Part shown: positions 7,995 to 15,638 of the stretch, piece after piece | How positions within the stretch are numbered: position 1 is the first letter of the stretch | How the letters are laid out: each line of letters begins with the position of its first letter | From: Clostridium_AW malenominatum | Lineage (GTDB): Bacteria > Bacillota > Clostridia > Clostridiales > Clostridiaceae | Reading direction: 5' to 3' | NCBI RefSeq assembly: GCF_039521365.1 | Contig: NZ_BAAACF010000001.1 | Span: 1,922,001 to 1,986,000 of the forward strand | DNA length: 64,000 nt | Made by a program: the position numbers and the translations under genes | The notes under the pieces: model-generated | The model's database searches: none | What the model was told of the DNA's origin: nothing | The model's input: only the letters and a program-made list of their open reading frames with translations

Positions 7995-9116
7995 TTATTT
8001 TTTAAACATTTCTTTTAATTCAGTCATCCAAGCTTCTTGGAATGCATCTGATTTACCCCAGCCTGGTACTACTTCAGAAAGGTTGTCCATATTAACTGCT
8101 TTTCCTGCTTTCTTTAATTGCTCTTGAGTTATTAGACTAGCTTCCATTTTATGAGTTTGTGGAGTTTCTTCTCCTGCTATTTTCTTAGCTAAAATTCTAA
8201 GATTTACAGCACCTATAAGCTTAGGATCTACCGCAGCAGTAGCTACCCATGGGCTTCCTTCTTCTTGCATTAACTGAATATCTGCATTGGAAATATCTAT
8301 ACCAACGATTTTAACATCTGTTCTATTAGCTTCTTTAACCGCACGAGCTGCTCCTATAGCAAAAGCATCCCACGTAGCAAAAATTGCATCTAAGTTTCCT
8401 TTCGGATATTTTGTAAGCATTGCTGAAACTGCATTTTGTGTTTGAACAGAAGTATCCGCTGCTGCCACACCAAATCTATCTAATTCTTTTATACCAGTAT
8501 TATCTTTTAAAAATTGAGTATATACTTTATTTCTGCTTACCATTGGTGGGAATCCATCAACCCAAAGATATGCTAATTTACTTTGTCCATTGGTTACTTT
8601 CTTTAACTCATCTAAAGCTAATTTAGCTAAAGATTCATCATCCTGAGAAGTCATAGTAACTCCCTTTATGTTTTGTATGTCTGAGTTAGAGTCGAAGGTT
8701 ACCACTGGTATACCTTTTTCAGTTAATTTTTTTACATCTTCTATGGTAGCTGCATCGTCACCATGAGAAATAATTACTCCATCATACCCTTTTTCCATAG
8801 CCTGACTTATAGCGTCGTGGAACTTTGCTGTATCTCCATTAGCGGTAAAGGTATCTACTTTAAATCCCATAGATTCCCCTTCTTTTTTAGCTCCTGCTAA
8901 ATACTGAGCAGTATGGTCGTCTCCCCCTATTTTACGGATAACCATAATTTTTATACCATCAGAATCCTTAGCTATCTTTTCTGGGATATTCTTTGAGTAT
9001 TCTACCTTTTTACTGTCTGCATCTACTTTCTTGTCTGATTTACTTCCACATCCTGTAAGTCCAGTTACTAACGTCATAGTAATTGCTAGAGTAAGAGTTA
9101 AAAACTTTTTATTCAT
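7995..9116 (-). CDS. sugar ABC transporter substrate-binding lipoprotein (RbsB family)
   Basis: Lipid-anchored binding protein, 373 residues. The signal peptide ends in lipobox LTGC near residue 23. A type I periplasmic-binding fold follows (IMVIRKIGGDDHTAQYLAGAKKEGESMGF, then GVIISHGDDAATIEDVKKLTEKGIPVVTFDSNS). It is first in the operon with the ATPase, permease, mtnK and mtnA, so its ligand is probably a 5-modified ribose. The GGGGGATC ribosome site is about 4 bases before the ATG. The ligand is inferred from context only. Confidence 0.9.
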   Translation of the reverse strand: MNKKFLTLTLAITMTLVTGLTGCGSKSDKKVDADSKKVEYSKNIPEKIAKDSDGIKIMVIRKIGGDDHTAQYLAGAKKEGESMGFKVDTFTANGDTAKFHDAISQAMEKGYDGVIISHGDDAATIEDVKKLTEKGIPVVTFDSNSDIQNIKGVTMTSQDDESLAKLALDELKKVTNGQSKLAYLWVDGFPPMVSRNKVYTQFLKDNTGIKELDRFGVAAADTSVQTQNAVSAMLTKYPKGNLDAIFATWDAFAIGAARAVKEANRTDVKIVGIDISNADIQLMQEEGSPWVATAAVDPKLIGAVNLRILAKKIAGEETPQTHKMEASLITQEQLKKAGKAVNMDNLSEVVPGWGKSDAFQEAWMTELKEMFKK

Positions 9117-9210
9117 ACGTGATCCCCCTTAAAAATAATGATTTTAAAAGTTTAATAATACTAAAATTAACTTCTCAACTCGTTATAAAATATACACCCC
9201 CACTCAACTT

Positions 9211-9224
9211 CCCAAACGTTTACA
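9211..9224. promoter_or_regulatory. cre-like site (catabolite control)
   Basis: CCCAAACGTTTACA matches the CcpA cre consensus TGWAANCGNTNWCA at 11 of 14 positions, with a perfect right half. It lies downstream of the promoter of the transporter-mtnKA operon, where a CcpA roadblock would act. Confidence 0.4.
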
Positions 9225-9232
9225 ATAGGTTC

Positions 9233-9269
9233 TCAAAAACAAACCAAAACATTCTAGTAAGAAACCAAA
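9233..9269 (-). promoter_or_regulatory. putative operator: two TTTGGTTT boxes 21 bp apart
   Basis: Read on the minus strand, TTTGGTTT occurs at 9269-9262 and 9248-9241, two helical turns apart and just downstream of the -10 box. The second box extends to TTTGGTTTGTTTTTGA, identical to 2078-2093. The first lies in the 13-base word shared with 1991-2003. Confidence 0.55.
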
Positions 9270-9280
9270 TTTTTAACTAT

Positions 9281-9309
9281 ATATTAACATAAGATTTTGA
9301 CACTTTCAA
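9281..9309 (-). promoter_or_regulatory. promoter of the transporter-mtnK-mtnA operon
   Basis: On the minus strand TTGAAA (9309-9304), a 17-base spacer and TAATAT (9286-9281). The long leader to the start at 9116 carries the operator boxes and the cre-like site. Confidence 0.6.
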
Positions 9310-9320
9310 TGCTTTTTTGA

Positions 9321-9355
9321 TTTTAATTTGTTTATAATTGGTTTTATCTTTATTT
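9321..9355. promoter_or_regulatory. second copy of the shared upstream element
   Basis: TTTTAATTTG and TTTATCTTTATTT lie at the same spacing as at 2072-2106, roughly 28 of 35 bases the same by eye. In both places the element is about 12 bases upstream of a minus-strand -35 box. Confidence 0.5.
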
Positions 9356-9423
9356 CCTTTTATTGTTGCAATGTTTCAATATATCTTCTGCTACCTATTT
9401 ACTCCTACACTGCATAAATTTCA

Positions 9424-9452
9424 TTGACAATAGTTAATTTTTATAGTAGTAT
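9424..9452 (+). promoter_or_regulatory. promoter of the metY-metA operon
   Basis: TTGACA, a 17-base spacer and TAGTAT, ending 21 bases before the riboswitch aptamer. Confidence 0.6.
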
Positions 9453-9473
9453 AGTTTAAAACTTAATAAAATA

Positions 9474-9566
9474 TCTATCAAGAGCGGTGGAGGGACTGGC
9501 CCTATGAAACCCAGCAACCTGTTAATATAAGGTGCTAAATCCAGCAGCCAAAGGCTGAAAGATAGA
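9474..9566 (+). ncRNA. SAM-I (S-box) riboswitch aptamer
   Basis: Conserved S-box blocks are visible in order: the P1 arm TCTATC, AGAGCGGTGGAGGGACTGG, CCCTATGAAACCCAGCAACC, GGTGCTAAATCCAGC, and the closing arm GATAGA. S-adenosylmethionine binding promotes termination at 9581-9610 and switches off metY-metA. Confidence 0.95.
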
Positions 9567-9580
9567 AGTAACGTGAAATT

Positions 9581-9610
9581 AACCTCTTCTATTTTAGAAG
9601 AGGTTTTTTA
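9581..9610 (+). terminator. SAM-riboswitch expression-platform terminator
   Basis: AACCTCTTCT, a 5-base loop and AGAAGAGGTT followed by a T run. Confidence 0.92.
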
Positions 9611-9637
9611 ATTTTATAAATAAAAGGGGCGATTTTA

Positions 9638-10915
9638 ATGAGTAAAAAAATTTTAAATTTTAACACACTTCAAGTTCATGCAGGACAAAGTCCTGATCCA
9701 ACTACAGGTTCAAGGGCAGTTCCAATATATCAGACATCCTCTTATGTATTTGAGAATGCCGACCACGCAGCAGATTTATTTGCATTAAGAGCAACAGGCA
9801 ATATCTATACCAGAATAGGCAATCCTACCACTGATGTATTTGAACAAAGGATGGCGGCTTTAGAAGGTGGCGTTGGGGCACTTGCTACTTCTTCAGGTGC
9901 TTCAGCTATTACTTATTCTATATTAAATATAGCAAACTCAGGAGATGAAATTATCTCCGCTGCTACAATTTATGGAGGAACCTATAGTCTGTTTAAATCA
10001 GCACTACCTAAACTGGGAATTCACACTCGTTTTGTTAATCCTGACGATCCTGAAAACTTTAGAATAGCTATAAACGAAAAAACAAAGGCCATATTTATTG
10101 AAACTATAGGTAACCCTGGCATAAACTTAGTAGATATTTCAGCAATAGCTAGTATCGCTCATGAAAATGGCATACCACTAATTGTAGACAATACCTTTGG
10201 CTCTCCTTATCTAATTAAACCTTTTGAATTTGGCGCTGATATAGTAGTTCACTCAGCTACAAAATTCATAGGTGGTCATGGAACTTCCATAGGGGGAGTT
10301 ATCGTAGACTCTGGTAACTTCAACTGGTCTGAATCTGGAAAATTCTCTGACTTTACAACTCCAGATCCAGGTTACAATAATATAGTTTATTCAAGAGATT
10401 TAGGAAAACTAGCATATATAGTAAAGGCTAGAGTTCAACTCTTAAGAGATACTGGAGCATGCATAAGTCCCTTTAATTCCTTCTTACTGCTACAGGGACT
10501 TGAAACTCTTTCATTAAGGGTAGAAAGACATGTTGAAAACACAAGAAAAATAGTGAAGTTTTTATCACAGCATCCTAATGTAGCTTGGGTAAATTATCCA
10601 GAACTTGAGGATAATAAATACAATGCTTTAGCTAAAAAATATTTTCCAAAGGGAGTAGGCTCTATTTTCACCTTCGGCATAAAGGGTGGACTTGAAGCAG
10701 GTAAAAGATTTATAAATAATCTACAAATATTCTCTATGCTTGCTAACGTGGCAGACGCTAAGTCCTTAGTTATTCACCCGGCTAGCACCACTCATTCACA
10801 GCTTTCTGAAGAAGCTTTACTAGCTGCAGGTGTAACTCCAGATATGATTAGGGTTTCCATTGGAATTGAAGATGTAGAAGATCTAATTTGGGATTTAAAC
10901 GAAGCCCTAAAATAA
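9638..10915 (+). CDS. metY: O-acetylhomoserine sulfhydrylase
   Basis: PLP enzyme making homocysteine from O-acetylhomoserine and sulfide; members can also use methanethiol to make methionine directly. 425 residues, normal for MetY (longer than MetB). It has IYQTSSYVFENADHAADLFA, IYTRIGNPT, and the PLP lysine in VVHSATKFIGGHG. The ATG has AGGGGCG upstream. It is first in the SAM-riboswitch operon, followed 26 bases later by metA, which supplies its substrate. Its position beside methylthioribose genes makes a link to methylthio recycling possible but unproven. Confidence 0.95.
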   Translation: MSKKILNFNTLQVHAGQSPDPTTGSRAVPIYQTSSYVFENADHAADLFALRATGNIYTRIGNPTTDVFEQRMAALEGGVGALATSSGASAITYSILNIANSGDEIISAATIYGGTYSLFKSALPKLGIHTRFVNPDDPENFRIAINEKTKAIFIETIGNPGINLVDISAIASIAHENGIPLIVDNTFGSPYLIKPFEFGADIVVHSATKFIGGHGTSIGGVIVDSGNFNWSESGKFSDFTTPDPGYNNIVYSRDLGKLAYIVKARVQLLRDTGACISPFNSFLLLQGLETLSLRVERHVENTRKIVKFLSQHPNVAWVNYPELEDNKYNALAKKYFPKGVGSIFTFGIKGGLEAGKRFINNLQIFSMLANVADAKSLVIHPASTTHSQLSEEALLAAGVTPDMIRVSIGIEDVEDLIWDLNEALK

Positions 10916-10941
10916 TTAAATCATCAAGGAGGTGATGAAAT

Positions 10942-11850
10942 TTGCCTATTAAAATTCCTAACAATTTACCCTCTAGTGAAATATTAAATAATGAAAATAT
11001 TTTTGTTATGGATGAAAAAAGGGCCTATCATCAAGATATACGCCCTCTTAAAATAGCTATACTAAATTTAATGCCAACTAAAATTGTTACTGAAACTCAG
11101 CTATTAAGGCTTTTAGGTAATACTCCACTACAAGTGGATATTACCCTCTTTCACCCTCAAAGTCATACATCTAAAAATACTCCCCAAGAGCATCTTCTAT
11201 CCTTTTACAATACCTTTGATGAGATAAAAGAGAAAAGGTTTGACGGGCTTATAATAACAGGGGCTCCTGTAGAACATTTGGATTTTGAAGATGTAGACTA
11301 TTGGGATGAATTAAAATTCATAATGAATTGGAGTATAACAAATGTAACTTCCACTTTCCATATCTGTTGGGGGGCTCAGGCTGGACTTTACCACCATTAT
11401 AATATTCCTAAGCATACCCTCGACGAAAAAGCTTTTGGAGTATTTTCTCATAATGTAAATTATAAAAATGAAAAGCTCTTAAGAGGCTTCGACGATGAAT
11501 TTTTTGCCCCTCATTCTAGACATACCTGTGTAAGTAAAAAAGATATAGAAAAGATTGATAGTCTTAAAATTCTTACCGAATACCATGAATGCGGTGTTCA
11601 TATAGTGATGTCAATAGATGGAAAGCAAATATTTGTTATGGGTCATTCCGAATATGATCCTCTCACATTAAAATCAGAATATGATAGGGATATTTCTAAT
11701 GGAGTTGCTATTTCTGTACCTAAAAATTATTATCCTGATGACAATCCTATAAAATACCCTATTGTACGATGGAGAAGCCATGCTAACCTTTTGTTTTCAA
11801 ATTGGTTAAATTATTACGTTTATCAAGAAACCCCTTATATGCTTGATTAA
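10942..11850 (+). CDS. metA: homoserine O-acetyltransferase (MetA family)
   Basis: Activates homoserine for methionine synthesis. 302 residues, MetA fold. The catalytic Cys is in FHICWGAQAGLYHHY, and the His in MGHSEYDP follows. Residue 111 is Glu (TGAPVEHLDF); in this family Glu at 111 goes with acetyl-CoA use and Gly with succinyl-CoA. That fits the adjacent O-acetylhomoserine sulfhydrylase. The TTG start follows a very strong AAGGAGGTGAT site. It is co-transcribed with metY under the SAM riboswitch. Confidence 0.94.
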   Translation: MPIKIPNNLPSSEILNNENIFVMDEKRAYHQDIRPLKIAILNLMPTKIVTETQLLRLLGNTPLQVDITLFHPQSHTSKNTPQEHLLSFYNTFDEIKEKRFDGLIITGAPVEHLDFEDVDYWDELKFIMNWSITNVTSTFHICWGAQAGLYHHYNIPKHTLDEKAFGVFSHNVNYKNEKLLRGFDDEFFAPHSRHTCVSKKDIEKIDSLKILTEYHECGVHIVMSIDGKQIFVMGHSEYDPLTLKSEYDRDISNGVAISVPKNYYPDDNPIKYPIVRWRSHANLLFSNWLNYYVYQETPYMLD

Positions 11851-11866
11851 AATTAGTGAATACAAA

Positions 11867-11911
11867 ACAGGAGAAAAAATCATCCTTAATCCTTTATGAC
11901 TTTTCTCCTGT
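11867..11911. terminator. terminator between metA and the antiporter gene
   Basis: ACAGGAGAAAA and TTTTCTCCTGT pair around a 23-base loop; it lies between convergent genes. Confidence 0.65.
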
Positions 11912-11932
11912 TCTCCTATATTTATAATTCTT

Positions 11933-13369
11933 TTAACCAGTAATCTCAGCTATATTCTGCATTTCCATAAGCTGTACCTTATTGTCCCCCGCCATCATAA
12001 TAATATCCCCTGCTTCAATTATAGTTGCACCGCGTGGGGTTATTAACTTACCCTCTCTTCTAATCATTACTATCAATATATCCATAGGTATATCCAGGTC
12101 CATTATAGCCTTTCCTACCATTTCACTGTGCCCAGGGATTTTTACTTCCAAAAGCTCTGCGTGAATTTCTCCTGAATAATCAGTAAAGGTTTTTAGCACT
12201 GTTTCTTCTTCCGCCACTAAATCAAGTTTTTTAGCTATAGGAATAAAAAGCGTTCCTTGAACCAAAACCGACACCAGCGCTATAAAAAATACAATATTAA
12301 ATATTTCATCTGCGACTCCAAGACCTGCTGTTAATGGGTATGTGGCAAAAACAATGGCAGCAGCACCACGAAATCCTACCCAGGCAACAAGCAACTGTTC
12401 CTTAATAGGCTTTTTGAACAAAGTCAAGACAATGAATATAGCCACTGGACGGGCGATAAAGATAATAAAAAGTGCAATTACCATTCCCTTCATGGATACA
12501 CTAGGTAATCTGGATGGAAAGGATAGTAATCCTAAGGTGAAGAATAAAAGAATTTGCATAAGCCAAGACAATCCATCAAAATAACGAACTAAGCTTATTT
12601 TATGAACAAGTCTACTGTTCCCCAAAATGAGCCCTGTAATATAAACAGCTAAGAATCCATTCCCTGAAAGTAGTCCAGCACCAGCATATGATAACAATGC
12701 CGTACTAATAACGATGATGGAATAAAGTCCATCAATATCAAGATTAATATTATTTATAAGCCATACTGAAAGTTTACCTACAATAGCACCAACTAGCACT
12801 CCTATTGCAATTTGAGTTAGCAAAAGCACTACTATACTTTGACCTTTACCTAATATTAATCCAAGAAAAACAGTGGTTAACATATAGGCTATTGGGTCAT
12901 TTGATCCACTCTCCATCTCAAGCATGGGAGCTAAACCATTTTTAAGGTTAAGTTGTTTTGAACGAAGGATAGAAAACACCGACGCTGCGTCCGTAGATGA
13001 TACAATGGAGCCTAGTAACATTCCTTCAAGAAAAGTAAACCCAAATACAAAATGAACGAAAACTCCTATTAAAAAGGCTGTAAGAACTACTCCTAGGGTT
13101 GCAAGCGCACCGGCGGCCAAAGCAACTGGTTTTGCTGTTTTCCAGCTTGTACCGAATCCCCCTGAAAACATAATAAATATAAGCCCAATATTACATAAGC
13201 TTTCTGCAAGCTTTGGATCATTGAAATAAATACCTCCTGGTCCATCAGACCCCATAAGCATTCCCATAGCAAGAAATATCACAAGGGTTGGTATCCCATA
13301 TTTGTATAAAACTTTACTGGAAACTGCGCATATAAGCAGAATAATTCCTGCGACAAATAATACAGCCAT
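11933..13369 (-). CDS. cation/proton antiporter (CPA1/NhaP2-type) with TrkA-C domain
   Basis: Membrane exchanger of K+ or Na+ for protons. 478 residues: about 12 transmembrane segments (residues ~1-380), including the GSIVSSTDAASVFSILR and EMESGSNDPIAYML motifs of the CPA1 ion site and WVGFRGAAAIVFATYPL. A cytosolic TrkA-C-like domain follows (~395-475: GKAIMDLDIPMDILIVMIRREGKLITP), which usually binds a nucleotide. The start has AAGGAGGAG upstream. It is a single-gene unit, convergent with metA. Potassium is the likelier ion given the TrkA-C domain. Confidence 0.88.
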   Translation of the reverse strand: MAVLFVAGIILLICAVSSKVLYKYGIPTLVIFLAMGMLMGSDGPGGIYFNDPKLAESLCNIGLIFIMFSGGFGTSWKTAKPVALAAGALATLGVVLTAFLIGVFVHFVFGFTFLEGMLLGSIVSSTDAASVFSILRSKQLNLKNGLAPMLEMESGSNDPIAYMLTTVFLGLILGKGQSIVVLLLTQIAIGVLVGAIVGKLSVWLINNINLDIDGLYSIIVISTALLSYAGAGLLSGNGFLAVYITGLILGNSRLVHKISLVRYFDGLSWLMQILLFFTLGLLSFPSRLPSVSMKGMVIALFIIFIARPVAIFIVLTLFKKPIKEQLLVAWVGFRGAAAIVFATYPLTAGLGVADEIFNIVFFIALVSVLVQGTLFIPIAKKLDLVAEEETVLKTFTDYSGEIHAELLEVKIPGHSEMVGKAIMDLDIPMDILIVMIRREGKLITPRGATIIEAGDIIMMAGDNKVQLMEMQNIAEITG

Positions 13370-13512
13370 CTAACTCCTCCTTTTCATCTTAAATTTATCC
13401 ATATTTTATTCTATCAGTTTATGAAGTTAAAGACTAGACTTTATTTCTTCTTAGTACTGCAAAAATAGACTTTATGTTATATAATTAATACAAAAACTAA
13501 AGGTGGGTCTAG

Positions 13513-14250
13513 ATGAGAAATTTAAAAATGACAATAGAATATGATGGAACTAGATATAAAGGATGGCAAAAACAAATTAAAGATGTTTCAACCATACAAG
13601 ATAAAATAGAGACTGTTTTATCTAAAATGACAGGAGAAGATATTCAGGTAATAGGTTGTGGAAGAACGGATTCCGGTGTGCACGCTGAAAATTACATAGC
13701 GAATTTTCATACTAACTCTAATCTTAGCGTAGAGGAAATGTTAAGTTATTTATATACATTTTTACCTGAAGATATACTGGTAAAATCCATGAAAGATACC
13801 AGCGAAAGATTTCATGCAAGGTATAATATAAAATCAAAAACCTATGTTTATAGAATAAATAACAATAAATTTAGAAGTGTATTTAACAAAAAATATTATT
13901 ATCACATTACCGAAAAGCTTAATTTAAGTGCAATGAGAGAAGGAGCAGAATTTTTAATCGGAACTCATGATTTTCAAAGCTTTACCAGATTGAAATCTAA
14001 TGATAAATCAACTATTCGAACTATCAATTATATAAATATTACAGAAAATCATGGTATGATAGAAATAGAAATTAACGGAAATGGTTTTTTATTAAACATG
14101 GTTAGAATCATTGCTGGAACTCTTCTAGAAGTAGGTAAAGAAAGCATTAAACCAATAGATGTAAAAAAAATATTAACTGAAAAGAAAAGAGCAGAGACTA
14201 AATTAATTCTTGACGCAAAAGGATTATGCTTAAGAGATGTTCAATATTAG
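13513..14250 (+). CDS. truA: tRNA pseudouridine(38-40) synthase
   Basis: Isomerises uridines 38-40 in the tRNA anticodon arm. 245 residues, normal for TruA. The catalytic Asp is residue 53 in GCGRTDSGVHAEN; other family segments are YDGTRYKGWQKQ at the N-terminus, FQSFTR, and NGFLLNMVRIIAGTLLEVG. It has its own GGTGGG ribosome site and a terminator just downstream. It is outside the usual ribosomal-protein operon location, so it may be an additional truA copy. Confidence 0.95.
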   Translation: MRNLKMTIEYDGTRYKGWQKQIKDVSTIQDKIETVLSKMTGEDIQVIGCGRTDSGVHAENYIANFHTNSNLSVEEMLSYLYTFLPEDILVKSMKDTSERFHARYNIKSKTYVYRINNNKFRSVFNKKYYYHITEKLNLSAMREGAEFLIGTHDFQSFTRLKSNDKSTIRTINYINITENHGMIEIEINGNGFLLNMVRIIAGTLLEVGKESIKPIDVKKILTEKKRAETKLILDAKGLCLRDVQY

Positions 14251-14270
14251 CAGTTAAATTATGGTGTAGC

Positions 14271-14312
14271 AGAAGCATACTAAATTCTTAGATTTTGGTA
14301 TGCTTCTATTTT
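14271..14312. terminator. terminator between truA and rtcB
   Basis: AGAAGCATAC and GTATGCTTCT form a perfect 10-bp stem; it lies between convergent genes. Confidence 0.75.
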
Positions 14313-14324
14313 GTTAACTATATA

Positions 14325-15419
14325 CTATTCCGCAGCCTTAAAATTATATATTGGTGTTATTTTATGAACTATCTCTACGGTATCCCCAATGTTATTTATT
14401 ATTTCCTCCATAGGCTTATAAGCTAATGGACACTCGTCTATAGTTTCTTTCTTCACTGACGTAGTAAAAATTCCCTCCATTGTTTTTTTAAATTGGTTCA
14501 ATGTAAATGAATTCTTAGCTTGAGTTCTGCTCATAAGTCTACCCGCACCATGTGGAGCTGAAAAATTCCAATTTTCATTCCCCTTTCCTACACAAATGAG
14601 GCTGCCATCACGCATATTTATTGGTAGTAAAAGCTTCTCATTCCTTTTGGCCGAAACTGCACCTTTTCTTAATATCATAGTTTCAGTATCAATATAGTTA
14701 TGAATAGTTGTAAATTCCTCTACTACATTAAGTTTCATTCCCTTAATTATTTCATGAATCATAGCCTTACGATTTAACTCCGCAAACCGTTGAACAATTT
14801 TCATATCATGAATGTAATCTCCAAAAAGCTCTCCTGATACATAGGCTAAATCTCTCATAGTATTATTAAGAGATTTATACGCTTCTTCTTGATATAGGCT
14901 TGCAACCTCATGCCCCAAATGTCGACTCCCTGAATGGATAACAATATATAGGTTTCCCTCACTATCTTTATTAACTTCAATAAAGTGGTTGCCTCCACCT
15001 AAAGTTCCAATGCTTTTTCTTGCCCTGGAAAGATTTACTTTATTTTTGCATTTAAGTTCATTTAAGTCAATATCATCATTAAACTTATGTTCCTTATCTC
15101 GTATTTTAAATCCACAGGGAATTTTTTCATAAATTAACTTATCCAGTTTCTGGAGTTCTATACGGCTATTTTCAATCTTTATTACCTCCATGCCGCATCC
15201 AATATCTACACCAACAAGATTCGGAACTATTTTATCCTCAATTGTCATTGTTGTTCCTATGGTACAACCCATGCCACTGTGTACATCTGGCATTATCCTT
15301 ATTTTACTTCCTTTTGTGAACTCTTGATCACATAAAGTTTGAATCTGTTTTATTGCGCCCTCTTCAATATTTTTCGTATAAACAATTGCGCTATTATATT
15401 TACCCTTTATTTCAACCAT
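14325..15419 (-). CDS. rtcB: RtcB-family RNA ligase
   Basis: GTP- and Mn2+-dependent ligase joining 2',3'-cyclic phosphate (3'-P) and 5'-OH RNA ends. 364 residues, at the short end for RtcB. Metal ligands sit in VGVDIGCGMEV, GGGNHFIE and HSGSRHLGHEVASLY. The guanylated His is in APHGAGRLMSR, and HSGMGCTIGTTM is near the N-terminus. Its neighbours are unrelated: no archease, RtcA or toxin is visible. It may repair RNAs cut by stress ribonucleases. Shorter RtcB paralogues of this kind are common in Firmicutes. Confidence 0.9.
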   Translation of the reverse strand: MVEIKGKYNSAIVYTKNIEEGAIKQIQTLCDQEFTKGSKIRIMPDVHSGMGCTIGTTMTIEDKIVPNLVGVDIGCGMEVIKIENSRIELQKLDKLIYEKIPCGFKIRDKEHKFNDDIDLNELKCKNKVNLSRARKSIGTLGGGNHFIEVNKDSEGNLYIVIHSGSRHLGHEVASLYQEEAYKSLNNTMRDLAYVSGELFGDYIHDMKIVQRFAELNRKAMIHEIIKGMKLNVVEEFTTIHNYIDTETMILRKGAVSAKRNEKLLLPINMRDGSLICVGKGNENWNFSAPHGAGRLMSRTQAKNSFTLNQFKKTMEGIFTTSVKKETIDECPLAYKPMEEIINNIGDTVEIVHKITPIYNFKAAE

Positions 15420-15638
15420 TGTATATCTCCTATCTATGATTTTATTTCCACATCAAAAATATACCCTATAGCTCTAACTCCATGTTTATCTGCCCCTTTT
15501 AGACAAAATTTGATAGATTCATATTAGCATAAGAAAAATAATTAATCCATAGCAATTTCCATTGTGCTTATCTCCTCTATATGGTAAATTTAATTAGAAA
15601 AGTAAATCATAAATTTTCAAGTTGGAAGGAGACTTCAA

